A stretch of DNA of 64,000 bases from Prauserella_A oleivorans (GTDB lineage: Bacteria; Actinomycetota; Actinomycetes; Mycobacteriales; Pseudonocardiaceae), in assembly GCF_042685745.1 (NCBI RefSeq), contig NZ_JBHUNT010000001.1, positions 4,092,001 through 4,156,000 on the forward strand, given 5' to 3'. Position numbers and translations under genes: made by a program. Positions 1-8,105 of this stretch are shown here, piece after piece (positions within the stretch are counted from its first letter, which is position 1; each line of letters begins with the position of its first letter). The notes under the pieces were generated by a model. It saw only the letters and a list, made by a program, of their open reading frames with translations. It was not told where the DNA came from and did not search any database.

Positions 1-76
1 AAGAAGAGGCCGCCGATCACCCGGAGAAAATAACGCGGCGAAAAGAAATCCGGCGGCGCGCGACCACAGGGAACGG

Positions 77-882
77 TCAGCGCGGATGACGCTCCCCCGC
101 TTCGACGGCGAACGGCACCATGTTGCCCACCGGAGGCCGGGGGCAGGTGCCGTACGGGGTGAAGGCACCGCGGGTCGAACGCACGGTTGAAGTCGAGTAG
201 CGCCATGCCCGCCCGCGGCCGCGGCACGGACGGCACCCGCCACGACGCGACGGCGCGGTCGCTGGTGCGCTCGCGGAACGCGACGGTCAGGGCACTGCCA
301 CGGCCAGGGTGGCGGGCAAGGGAGCGCTCGTGGCACCCGACGGCGAAGTGGAGCGTTCCCACGACGTCCATGCGCTGCCGCACGGACGGTTGCGACGTCG
401 GGAACGCCAGCGTGCGGGGAACCGGCTGCACCGCGAATCGCGCCGGTATCACCGACTGCGGCGTAGGCGGGTACGCGGGAACCTCGGAGAACCCCCGGCT
501 CGCACCGGCGACCGGGGTCGCGCACTCGGATTCCGTACCGTCCCTCACGGCGCAGCACCTCCAGCCGGACGTCACCGACCGATCCGCACACAGCGGATCT
601 CTGCTGACGAATGCTCGATCTCGTCGGTCCGTCGACCGGACGGCCCTCGATGACGAGCCCGTCGCCGGCGCGGGCGCTCACGCACACGGCCCTGGAGTCG
701 GCACTCCACCGGCCGGGAAGGTCGTCGAGAGGTCGTGGGCGCTCGTCAAGCCAGTGCAGCCCGGTCAGGCTCAGCCAGCCGTGGGGTTCCCGGAGCTCGC
801 GGTGCCGGGCATCACGCCACCGCCGCCACTCCTCGAGGAGGGAGGCCTCGGCCACCGGGGTCGTCGTCAGGAATGTCGTCAT
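77..882 (-). pseudogene. DUF1684-family protein, frameshifted
   Basis: The leftward reading from an ATG at 882 gives an N-terminus with GWLSLTGLHWLDE, typical of DUF1684 proteins. The reading then changes frame near 520 (PARFAVQPVPRTLAFPTS, DVVGTLHF, LLDFNRAFDP) and again near 150 (AFTPYGTCPRPPVGNM, PFAVEAGE) before a stop at 77. The three pieces line up in family order and cover roughly a full-length protein of about 268 residues. The 806-nt span is not a multiple of three, so at least two indels are present. DUF1684 function is not established. Decay or poor base calling could each explain the frameshifts. Confidence 0.75.
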
Positions 883-1011
883 CACATCGTCCGAATTGCA
901 GAAGACAAAGGTCCGAAAACACCATGTCCGCCGGGGAAGGTGGTGCTTTCTTGGCGACGAGAATGCCCGCGGTACGCAATTCCGGCAACGGTGTCCGGAT
1001 GATGGACCGGT

Positions 1012-1641
1012 CTCAGCTCCAGCCGAGCGTGGCGAGTAGTTCCCGGTCGAGAATGGGAACCAGTGTCTGCATGTACGCGGACGTCACGTGGTTGTCATCG
1101 AGGTAGACGAGGACGTCTGCCGATCACCGGTGGACACACCTCCGCGGTGCAGAAGTAGTCGCTGAAGACGAGGAAGTAGACGGTCGACGGCAGGTCGGCG
1201 AGCGCCGCGTACGGCGGTTCCGGCGGAACACCGCGGCTCGAGGTGTCGAGCAGTCCGGCGGGGAGGCGCCCCGCCGCTCGACACAGGCCGAGGGCGGCGC
1301 GTCGTAGCGCGAGTTGTCCCGCACGGCCACCACGGGGATCCCGCCTCGGCACCCGTCGCCACTGCGTGTCATAGCCGGGCGGGGTCCATGTCCGCCAACC
1401 GCGGGCGCGCGTCCCGGGTCGCCATGGCAAACACCGTGTCCGGGCGCAGGCCGGCGATTTCCCCGGCCGCCGGTTCCACTTCACCTACCCGGTGTCGATG
1501 GGGTCGTGCTCGGTGACCGTCGAGAAAGGACACCCACCGCGGCCCGTCGAGATCGCCTGCCCGTTGCGCCCCCCGCGCGATGGGCCGCAGCGCCGCGACG
1601 TACTGCTGCGCGTGCGAGTCGCCCGCCACGACGACCCGCAC
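1012..1641 (-). pseudogene. Acyltransferase-3 C-terminal SGNH domain, frameshifted fragment
   Basis: The fragment begins with VVVAGDSHAQQYVAALRPIA, the nucleophile block (GDSH) of the SGNH domain found at the C-terminus of OafA/YrhL-type membrane acyltransferases. Further pieces lie in other frames: VVAVRDNSRYDAPPSAC, then PSTVYFLVFSDYFCTAEVCP, and near the end YLDDNHVTSAYMQTLVPIL, which carries the Asp-X-X-His catalytic pair. At least three frame changes are needed to join them. The N-terminal ten-helix acyltransferase part is absent, because the next gene operon ends just upstream at 1702. It is a dead remnant unless the indels are sequencing errors. Confidence 0.75.
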
Positions 1642-1644
1642 GCG

Positions 1645-1682
1645 ACGACGGGGCCCGCGCCGGACGGCGCGGGCCCCGTCGT
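1645..1682 (-). terminator. Strong hairpin ending the homogentisate operon
   Basis: A perfect 17-bp stem (1645-1661 with 1666-1682) closes a 4-base loop, 20 bases past the scoB-like stop codon. There is no clear U-tract on either strand, as is common in high-GC actinobacteria. Confidence 0.8.
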
Positions 1683-1701
1683 GGTCGCTGTCAGGCCGTT
1701 G

Positions 1702-2349
1702 TCATGCCGCCGTCAACGGTGCCGCCGTCGCGGCGACGACCTGCTCCTCGGTGACGCCGGGAGCCAGCTCCCGCAGCACGAGGCCGTGCTCCGCCACGTC
1801 GATCACCGCGAGGTTGGTGATGATCCGGTGCACCACGCGGGCGCCGGTCAGCGGCAGGGTGCACTCGGGCAGGATCTTCGGCTCACCCTTGCGCGTCGTG
1901 TGCTCCATCAGGACGAGCACACGCCGGGCACCGTGCACGAGATCCATCGCGCCGCCCATGCCCTTGACCATCGCGCCCGGCACCATCCAGTTGGCGAGGT
2001 CACCGCGCTGCGACACCTGCATGCCGCCGAGGACGGCGGTGTCGATGTGGCCGCCGCGGATCATGCCGAACGACAACGCCGAGTCGAAAAAGGACGCTCC
2101 GGCCCGGACGGTCACCGTTTCCTTGCCCGCGTTGATCAGGTCGGGATCGACCTCGTCGTCGGTGGGATAGGGCCCGGTGCCGAGGATGCCGTTCTCACTG
2201 TGCAGCATGACGTCCACGCCCTCGGGCAGATACGCCGGGATCAGCGTCGGCAGCCCGATGCCGAGGTTGACGTACTCGCCGGGATTCAGCTCTCGGGCCG
2301 CGCGGGCCGCCATCTCCTGACGGGACCAGCCCGTCACCGCTGTCGTCAT
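1702..2349 (-). CDS. scoB: 3-oxoacid CoA-transferase, subunit B
   Basis: 215 residues, the normal length for the beta subunit of family I CoA-transferases. It has the conserved N-terminal region with LNPGEYVNLGIGLPTLIP and the glutamate motif HSENGILGTGP, whose Glu forms the acyl/CoA-glutamyl intermediate. It pairs with the alpha subunit encoded just upstream (4-bp overlap) to move CoA from succinyl-CoA onto a 3-oxo acid. Being last in a homogentisate operon, the likely substrate is the acetoacetate released by fumarylacetoacetase. A 3-oxoadipate role (PcaJ) is the main alternative; context favours acetoacetate. Confidence 0.9.
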   Translation of the reverse strand: MTTAVTGWSRQEMAARAARELNPGEYVNLGIGLPTLIPAYLPEGVDVMLHSENGILGTGPYPTDDEVDPDLINAGKETVTVRAGASFFDSALSFGMIRGGHIDTAVLGGMQVSQRGDLANWMVPGAMVKGMGGAMDLVHGARRVLVLMEHTTRKGEPKILPECTLPLTGARVVHRIITNLAVIDVAEHGLVLRELAPGVTEEQVVAATAAPLTAA

Positions 2350-3116
2350 CGCCGGGCCTCCTCGCTCGCGGGACGGACGGTGCGCTTCTCGATGCGCTTC
2401 TCCTGCGGCCCGCTGTGCACGACGCGCTGCACGAACACGCCGGGCAGGTGCACGCGCGCCGGATCGATCTCGCCCGGCTCGACGAGCCGCTCCACCTCGG
2501 CGATCGTGATCCGGCCCGCCATGGCGGCGAGCGGGTTGAAGTTCATCGCCGTCTTGTTGAAGACGAGGTTGCCCTCGGTGTCGCCCACCTCGGCGTGCAC
2601 GAGCGCGAAGTCGGCGGTGATCGCCTTCTCGAGGACGTACTCGCGGCCGTCGATCTCCCGCGTCTCCTTCGGCGGGGACGCCACGGCCACCGACCCGTCG
2701 GTGTTGTACCGCCAGGGCAGGCCACCGTCCGCGATCGGCGTGCCGACCCCGGCCGGGGTGTAGAACGCGGGCACACCGACGCCGCCCGCCCGGAGCCGTT
2801 CGGCGAGCGTGCCCTGCGGCGTCAGCTCGACCTCCAGCTCGCCGGCGAGGTACTGGCGGGCGAACTCCTTGTTCTCGCCGACGTAGGACGCCGTGACCCG
2901 CGCGATGCGGCCGGCGGCGAGCAGCACGCCGAGGCCGTGCCCGTCGACGCCACAGTTGTTGGAGAACACCTCGAGCCCGGTGGCGCTGCCCTCCGCGATG
3001 GCCGCGATGAGCGTGTCGGGGATGCCGACCAGGCCGAACCCGCCGACCGCGAGCTTCGCGCCGTCACCGATGTCCGCGACCGCCTCGGCGGCGGTCGCCA
3101 CGACCTTGCCCGTCAT
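2346..3116 (-). CDS. scoA: 3-oxoacid CoA-transferase, subunit A
   Basis: 256 residues from the ATG at 3116, which overlaps the fahA stop by 4 bp (ATGA). It shows the alpha-subunit signature: KLAVGGFGLVGIPDTLI near residue 20 and EVFSNNCGVDGHGLG near residue 50, plus the C-terminal region with FNPLAAMAGRITIAEVE. It is the CoA-binding partner of the beta subunit encoded immediately downstream. A longer leftward reading exists upstream of 3116 but it is only the antisense-like extension into fahA. The role is cytosolic activation of acetoacetate to acetoacetyl-CoA, closing the tyrosine/homogentisate route into central metabolism. Confidence 0.9.
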   Translation of the reverse strand: MTGKVVATAAEAVADIGDGAKLAVGGFGLVGIPDTLIAAIAEGSATGLEVFSNNCGVDGHGLGVLLAAGRIARVTASYVGENKEFARQYLAGELEVELTPQGTLAERLRAGGVGVPAFYTPAGVGTPIADGGLPWRYNTDGSVAVASPPKETREIDGREYVLEKAITADFALVHAEVGDTEGNLVFNKTAMNFNPLAAMAGRITIAEVERLVEPGEIDPARVHLPGVFVQRVVHSGPQEKRIEKRTVRPASEEARR

Positions 3117-4297
3117 CGTTCGGTACCCGTGGCCGGGAGGATGCGGCCCCGCACCTCGCCGAAGCCGAGCCTGCCCCCACCGGCGGCGGGCGCGGTGGCG
3201 GTGATGGCGACCTCGTCGCCGTCCTGCAGGAAGGTGCGCTCCTCGCCCTTCACCGTGATCGGCTCCTTGCCGCCCCAGGTCAGCTCGATGAACGCGCCGC
3301 GCTGGTGCTTCTCCGGTCCGGAGATGGTGCCCGAGGCGTACAGGTCGCCGGTGCGGCTGGCCGCGCCGTTGACCGTCATGTGCGCCAGCATCTGCGCGGG
3401 CGACCAGTACATCGTCCGGTACGGCGGGCGCGAGACCACCTCGCCGTTCCACTCGACGGCGAGGTCGATGTCAAGGCCCCACGACTCGCTTTCCCGCAGG
3501 TACGGCAGCGGCTCCGGGTCCTGCCCGGGCAGCGGCACCCGGGCGGCTTCGAGCGCCAGGATCGGCACCACCCACGGCGAGATCGACGTGGCGAAGCTCT
3601 TGCCGAGGTTCGGGCCGAGCGGCACGTACTCCCAGGACTGGATGTCGCGGGCCGACCAGTCGTTGACCAGGACGGCGCCGAACACGCGGTCGGCGAACTC
3701 GTCGGCGGGCACGGTGGAGCCGAGCGGCGAGCCGGTGCCCACGATGAACCCGAGCTCGGCCTCGATGTCCAGGCGCTTGCTCTCCCCGAACGTCGGGGCG
3801 GCCTCGTCGGGCGCCTTGCGCTGCCCGCACGGCCGCACGATGTCGGTGCCCGACACCACGACGGTGCCCGCTCGGCCGTGGTAGCCGACCGGCAGGTGCT
3901 TCCAGTTCGGCATGAGCGGCTCGGCGTTGGGCCGGAACAGCCGGCCGAGGTTGGCGGCGTGGTGCTCCGAGGCATAGAAGTCGACGTAGTCGGCGACCTC
4001 GACGGGCAGGTGCAGCGTCACGCCGGACACGGGGTGGACGGCGTCGTCGGGAAGGTCACCCGAGACGAGCTCGGTGACCTGACGCCGCACCTCCTCCCAG
4101 CGGAGCCGGCCCTGCGCCATGAAGGCGTTGAGCGAGGGCTGGGCGAAGACGTCGTCGCCGAGCGTCGCGGCAAGGTCCACGACCGAGTCGGCGACGCGCA
4201 CGCCGACTCGGGGCGCGGTGCCCGGTGTCGAGAACACGCCGTAGGGCAGGTTCGCAAGCCCGAAGAGGGAGCCCTCCGGGATGTCGATTCTGGTCAC
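3113..4297 (-). CDS. fahA: Fumarylacetoacetase
   Basis: 394 residues starting at GTG 4297, which overlaps the upstream stop by 4 bp. It matches full-length fumarylacetoacetate hydrolase: an N-terminal SH3-like part, then DFYASEHHAANLGRLFRP (catalytic His/metal Asp region, about residue 110), PVGYHGRAGTVVVSG, and the metal-binding ELGFIVG and VNDWSARDIQ blocks. It cleaves 4-fumarylacetoacetate to fumarate and acetoacetate with a divalent metal in the cytosol. The acetoacetate is probably taken by the CoA-transferase encoded downstream. Confidence 0.93.
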   Translation of the reverse strand: MTRIDIPEGSLFGLANLPYGVFSTPGTAPRVGVRVADSVVDLAATLGDDVFAQPSLNAFMAQGRLRWEEVRRQVTELVSGDLPDDAVHPVSGVTLHLPVEVADYVDFYASEHHAANLGRLFRPNAEPLMPNWKHLPVGYHGRAGTVVVSGTDIVRPCGQRKAPDEAAPTFGESKRLDIEAELGFIVGTGSPLGSTVPADEFADRVFGAVLVNDWSARDIQSWEYVPLGPNLGKSFATSISPWVVPILALEAARVPLPGQDPEPLPYLRESESWGLDIDLAVEWNGEVVSRPPYRTMYWSPAQMLAHMTVNGAASRTGDLYASGTISGPEKHQRGAFIELTWGGKEPITVKGEERTFLQDGDEVAITATAPAAGGGRLGFGEVRGRILPATGTER

Positions 4298-5163
4298 GCG
4301 GTGACTCCTTCTCCGCTGCGCACGGACTCGGGAACGAGAGCAAGCTCCACGAGCTCGTCGAGCGGCTCGGTGATACTGCAGGTGCCGAAGGACACGAATG
4401 CCCTGCGGGCGGCCGCCGCCCGCTCGTCGCCAAGGCCGCGCACCGCGGCCGCGACCGTATCCCCGTCGCGTTCGGAGAGCACGCCCACCAGGTCCGCCTC
4501 CCCGGCGCCGCCGAGGGCGGCATCGGTGGCGAGCAGCAGGTTGAGGAACCCGTGTTGCTCGAACCCGGTCTTCGGGTCGGTGTTGCGGAGGGCGTGGTGC
4601 AGCCCGGCCGTCGCCTTGAACGGGACGTTCGCCTCGACGACCGCGGCGATCGCGGCGGCGAGCTCCCGCTCGTCGGGGTAGAGCTCGGCCTTGACGCCGC
4701 CGGTGCGGAACTTCGCCTTGTGCCCGCTCGCGGCGATCGCCGCGATCACCTCGGGCCTGCGCTCGTCGCGCGGCACTTCCACGTAGACCGTGGCGCCGGG
4801 GGCGGCCGCACACGCGCGGCCGAGCGCGCCGACGAAGTCCGGGACGGTCATCTCGGCCGGAACGGCGACCTCGAACGCGACGATGTCCACGGGCAGGGCG
4901 CGCGCCTGCTCGACGGCGGCCGTGACCTGGTCCGGGCCGGCCGGCGCGGTGACCGCGAGGTCCAGGCGGTCACCGTCGCCGATCAGCGTGCCCAGCTCGG
5001 CGAGCGCGGGGGCGGCGAGGACGAGCGGCCCCACCAGCTCGCCGTACGAGCCGGCCCGGTGCTCCCGGTGCGCGGGCACGGCGTCGGCGAGCGGGGCGAG
5101 CCCGGGCGGGAACACCGCCGCGTCGTCGCACAGCCCCCTCGCGAAGACGGGAAGCCGGCTCAC
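4294..5163 (-). CDS. Uncharacterised protein of the homogentisate operon
   Basis: 289 residues from GTG 5163, overlapping the hmgA stop by 4 bp and the fahA start by 4 bp, so translation is coupled on both sides. No named family was recognised. Alternating hydrophobic strands and small loops (TVYVEVPRDE, KAKFRTGGVKAELYPDE, NVPFKATAGLHHALRNTDP, GFEQHGFLNLL) suggest a TIM-barrel-like soluble enzyme, and the Lys, His-His and Asp in the latter half could be catalytic. There is no signal peptide or membrane segment. The pathway needs a maleylacetoacetate isomerase between HmgA and FahA and no GST-like or DinB-like isomerase is in the operon, so this is a positional candidate only. Confidence 0.8.
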   Translation of the reverse strand: MSRLPVFARGLCDDAAVFPPGLAPLADAVPAHREHRAGSYGELVGPLVLAAPALAELGTLIGDGDRLDLAVTAPAGPDQVTAAVEQARALPVDIVAFEVAVPAEMTVPDFVGALGRACAAAPGATVYVEVPRDERRPEVIAAIAASGHKAKFRTGGVKAELYPDERELAAAIAAVVEANVPFKATAGLHHALRNTDPKTGFEQHGFLNLLLATDAALGGAGEADLVGVLSERDGDTVAAAVRGLGDERAAAARRAFVSFGTCSITEPLDELVELALVPESVRSGEGVTA

Positions 5164-6359
5164 TGCTGCGGCCCCCTGCCCGACCAGGTCCAGGCGTAGC
5201 CGGGGTCCTCGCACGCCAGTGCGCCCTCGCCGAGCTCGAGCGGCCGGAAGGTGTCGACCATGACGGCGAGCTCGTCGAAGAACTCGGCGCCGATGCTCTT
5301 CTCCACGGCGCCCGGCTGTGGACCGTGCGAATGGCCACCGGGGTGCCAGGAGATCGAGCCCTGCCCGATTCCCGAGCCCTTGCGTGCCTCGTAGTCCCCG
5401 CCGCAGTAGAACATGATCTCGTCGGAGTCCACATTGGAGTGGTAGTACGGGACCGGAATGGACAGTGGGTGGTAGTCCACCTTGCGCGGCACGAAGTTGC
5501 AGATGACGAAGTTGTGGCCCTCGAAGGCCTGGTGCACGGGCGGCGGCTGATGCACGCGGCCGGTGATCGGCTCGAAGTCGTGCACGTTGAAGGTGAACGG
5601 GTACAGGCAGCCGTCCCAGCCGACCACGTCGAACGGGTGCTGCGGGTACACCATCACCGTGCCGCCGATGGCGCCGCCGACCCGGTGCTTGACGTACACC
5701 TCCACGTCGGTGCCCTCGGCCTGCAGCGGTTCGGTCGGGCCGTGCAGGTCGCGCTCGCAGTAGGGCGCGTGCTCCAGCAGCTGGCCGTAGCGCGACAGGT
5801 AGCGCTTGGGCGGCGCGATGTGGCTGTTGGCCTCGATCGCGTACGCGCGCAGCGGGCCCTCACCGTGGGGCAGCCAGCGGTGCGTGGTCGACATCGGTAG
5901 GAACACGTAGTCGCCGGACTTGACCTCCAGCGAGCCGAACACGGTCTCCACGGTGGCCTGGCCGGACTCGATGTAGACCATCTCGTCGCCGGTCGCGTTG
6001 CGGTAGAGCGGCGAGTCCTTGGTGGAGACGGCGTAGGAGATCCGCACGTCGCCGTTGCCCAGCACCAGCCTGCGCCCAGTGACCACGTCGGTCTCGGCCC
6101 AGGTCTCCTTCGGGAACAGGTCGTGCAGCTTCAGATGCCGCGGCTTGAGGGGGTGGTTCGGCGTGGTGGAGAGGTCGGGCAGCTCCCAGACGCGTGAGTC
6201 CACGATCGCCGAGGGAATGTTGCGGTGGTACAGCAGCGAGGAGTCGGAGACGAAACCCTCTTCGCCCATCAGCTCCTCGTAGTACAGCCCACCCTCGGGG
6301 TTCCGGTGCTGAGTGTGGCGCTTGGGCGGCACGGTGCCGACCTGGCGGTAGTACGCCAT
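5160..6359 (-). CDS. hmgA: Homogentisate 1,2-dioxygenase
   Basis: 399 residues from ATG 6359, preceded by AAGGAGG at the usual distance; a longer reading to 6434 lacks a ribosome site and is not used. The protein is a two-cupin iron dioxygenase with RHTQHRNPEGGLYYEELMG at the N-terminus, the cupin block SGDYVFLPMSTTHRW near residue 180, and the C-terminal GSISWHPGGHSHGPQPG with iron-ligand histidines. It opens the ring of homogentisate to 4-maleylacetoacetate with O2. It is the first gene of the five-gene operon and has a candidate MarR box 47 bases upstream. Confidence 0.95.
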   Translation of the reverse strand: MAYYRQVGTVPPKRHTQHRNPEGGLYYEELMGEEGFVSDSSLLYHRNIPSAIVDSRVWELPDLSTTPNHPLKPRHLKLHDLFPKETWAETDVVTGRRLVLGNGDVRISYAVSTKDSPLYRNATGDEMVYIESGQATVETVFGSLEVKSGDYVFLPMSTTHRWLPHGEGPLRAYAIEANSHIAPPKRYLSRYGQLLEHAPYCERDLHGPTEPLQAEGTDVEVYVKHRVGGAIGGTVMVYPQHPFDVVGWDGCLYPFTFNVHDFEPITGRVHQPPPVHQAFEGHNFVICNFVPRKVDYHPLSIPVPYYHSNVDSDEIMFYCGGDYEARKGSGIGQGSISWHPGGHSHGPQPGAVEKSIGAEFFDELAVMVDTFRPLELGEGALACEDPGYAWTWSGRGPQQ

Positions 6360-6405
6360 GACTGCCTCCTTGCTGTCGGTCGAGGGCGGAAGACGCTTCC
6401 TGTAA

Positions 6406-6423
6406 TAGTTAATGTATGTACTA
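6406..6423. promoter_or_regulatory. Candidate MarR box upstream of hmgA
   Basis: TAGTTAATGTATGTACTA has matching TAGT/ACTA ends and lies 47 bases before hmgA. A second 18-bp sequence with the same ends and spacing (TAGTTAA at the left, ACTA at the right) lies before the marR-like gene at 7036-7053. The pair stands out in this GC-rich context. Confidence 0.6.
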
Positions 6424-6474
6424 GTTGCCGTCAAGCCCTCGGGCCGGACCGGATCGGCGTGGGAGCGTGTGACG

Positions 6475-7008
6475 TCAGTTGCGGCCGCGCACGTCGAACT
6501 GGTCGCGGTTGGTCACCAGTTTGTCGAGCAGCATGATGAGAATCCGCTGCTCCTCGGCTGAGAGTACGCTCGCCCAGCCGTGCTCGCGCTCGTTGTGCTC
6601 GCGGAACACGTCGATCATCTCCCGGTGTCCCGCGTCGGTGAGCGACAGCAGCACCGACCGGCCGTCGTGCTCACCCGGAGTGCGGCTCAGGAGACCGTCG
6701 GCGACAAGTGTCTTGGTGAGGTTGGAGACCGCGGCCCGGCTCATCCCGGTGAGCTCGGCGGCCTTCTTCGCCTCGAGCGGGCCGGCCAGCCACGTCACGA
6801 ACAGCAGCCGGAACCCCGACCACGACCGGCCTCTCGGGCGGTGCACCGAGGCCTCGAGGTCGTAGGTGACGATGTTGGAGGCCCGGTTGAGGGTGAGCAG
6901 CAGCTCGGTGGCGAGCTGGTGCCGGAAGCCGTACTCGCTGGACAGCCGGCGGTTGGCGAGCTCGACGAAGGACCAGAAGTCCAGTTCACCGCGCTCGCCC
7001 GCCGCCAT
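6475..7008 (-). CDS. MarR-family transcriptional regulator
   Basis: 177 residues with a winged-helix MarR core: AKKAAELTGMSRAAVSNLTK as the helix-turn-helix near residue 85 and the wing SRTPGEHDGRSVLLSLTDAG. N-terminal and C-terminal helices fit a dimer interface. It is transcribed toward hmgA with a 115-bp gap. Matching boxes before both genes suggest it controls itself and the homogentisate operon, probably as a repressor relieved by an aromatic intermediate; the ligand is not visible. Confidence 0.88.
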   Translation of the reverse strand: MAAGERGELDFWSFVELANRRLSSEYGFRHQLATELLLTLNRASNIVTYDLEASVHRPRGRSWSGFRLLFVTWLAGPLEAKKAAELTGMSRAAVSNLTKTLVADGLLSRTPGEHDGRSVLLSLTDAGHREMIDVFREHNEREHGWASVLSAEEQRILIMLLDKLVTNRDQFDVRGRN

Positions 7009-7035
7009 GCCGCCAACCTTAGTACCTGGAGAAAT

Positions 7036-7053
7036 TAGTTAACATCGAAACTA
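7036..7053. promoter_or_regulatory. Candidate MarR autoregulatory box
   Basis: TAGTTAACATCGAAACTA has 5-bp inverted arms (TAGTT/AACTA) and sits 28 bases upstream of the marR-like ATG. It shares its span and ends with the site before hmgA. Confidence 0.6.
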
Positions 7054-7455
7054 CTACGAGGTGGTCACGGGCGCGACCTGCTCGGCCTCCGGCGCCCGGG
7101 ACTCGCGCGGAACCTTGAGGAACGCGAGCATCAGGGCGCAGACGAGCAGGCAGCCGATCGGGAAGTACAGCCCCAGCGACACGTCGTCCGCGGTGGCGTT
7201 CTGACCGATCACGTACGGGCCGAAGAACCCGCCGAGTGCCGCGACCGTGTTGATCGCCGCGAGCCCGACCGCCGTGTGCTCCCGCGACAGCACACGCGAC
7301 GCCATCGCCCAGTACGGAGCCATGTAGCCGAGGACACCGACCGCGACCATCGACAGGCAGGTCAGGCCGAGCACGGTGTCGCACGGCGAGATCGCGTCCT
7401 CCGTCATCGGCATCTCCGCCGTGGTGCCCCAGAACGGGAGCGCGCAGACGAGCAT
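7054..7455 (-). pseudogene. MFS transporter, C-terminal fragment
   Basis: The leftward reading from about 7453 gives only the last four transmembrane segments of a major-facilitator permease: VLGLTCLSMVAVGVLGYMAP, then AVGLAAINTVAALGGFFGPY with the typical Gly-rich helix 11, then YFPIGCLLVCALMLAFL, ending in a charged tail. A full transporter has 12 helices, so about two thirds is gone. The open frame continues upstream to 7608 but that part (Arg/Pro/Ser-rich) is not transporter-like. The fragment type resembles anion/aromatic acid permeases and may once have served the homogentisate locus. Confidence 0.75.
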
Positions 7456-7546
7456 CGGCCTGTCGTTGTGCGAGGTCGGCGACGAGGACGCCCTCGGCGC
7501 GCTGGTGGTCGACGCCGCCCGCCGGCTGGGCAGCCTGCTGCGCTGA
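7451..7546 (+). pseudogene. IclR-family regulator, C-terminal fragment
   Basis: The 31 codons before the TGA at 7544 read as the final strand and helix of an IclR effector domain (IGLSLCEVGDEDALGALVV followed by DAARRLGSLL). Nothing upstream in this frame is IclR-like, because the fragment starts exactly where the oppositely oriented MFS fragment begins. Both seem to be leftovers of one deletion or inversion event. Confidence 0.6.
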
Positions 7547-7736
7547 GGCACCGGACCGCGGCGAGTGCCGGGGTCATTGGCGCGGGGGCGGTCGAGATGC
7601 GCGGGCACGGTGCTGTGCAGGGTTCGGTACCGCGCCGCGGTCGGCAGCTGTGCCGCTGCCGGGCGACGTGCGCCTCGCCCGGCAGCGTGCCGGAGCTCCC
7701 GGAGTCGTGCCGCCTATGCGCAGGCGACAGAGCAGG

Positions 7737-8063
7737 CTAGGCGCCGTCGTCCCCGGAACCGGCTCCGTCGCCCGGCCAGCGGACATACGGTGTGTACTGG
7801 TTGTGCTTGCGGACGTAGTTGGCGATGAACGGGCACACCGGCACGAGCGTCTGGCCGCGCCCCATCGCGTCGTCGAGCGCCCCGGCCGCGAGCGTCGTGC
7901 CGAGCCCCTGGCCCTCGTAGGCGTCGTCCACCTCGGTGTGCTTGAACACCGTCCGACCGCCCTGCTCCCGGTACTCGCTGTAGCCCGCGACCGTGTCGCC
8001 GACCCACACCTCGTACCGGCTCGACTCCTCGTTGCGCACCACGCGTGTCGCCTCATCGGCCAT
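7737..8063 (-). CDS. Small GNAT-type N-acetyltransferase (YjdJ-like)
   Basis: 108 residues from ATG 8063, behind a purine-rich GAGGATGAGG. It has the short GNAT fold of the YjdJ/Gcn5-related group: VFKHTEVDDAYEGQGLGTTL with the acetyl-CoA-binding loop (EGQGLG) about residue 50, then PVCPFIANYVRKHNQY, a block strongly conserved in this group. The acceptor substrate is unknown. It has no obvious partner; the neighbouring gene on the same strand starts 172 bases upstream. Confidence 0.85.
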   Translation of the reverse strand: MADEATRVVRNEESSRYEVWVGDTVAGYSEYREQGGRTVFKHTEVDDAYEGQGLGTTLAAGALDDAMGRGQTLVPVCPFIANYVRKHNQYTPYVRWPGDGAGSGDDGA

Positions 8064-8105
8064 GACCTCATCCTCTGGGCCACGCTGCGAGCGCACAAAT
8101 CGGCG

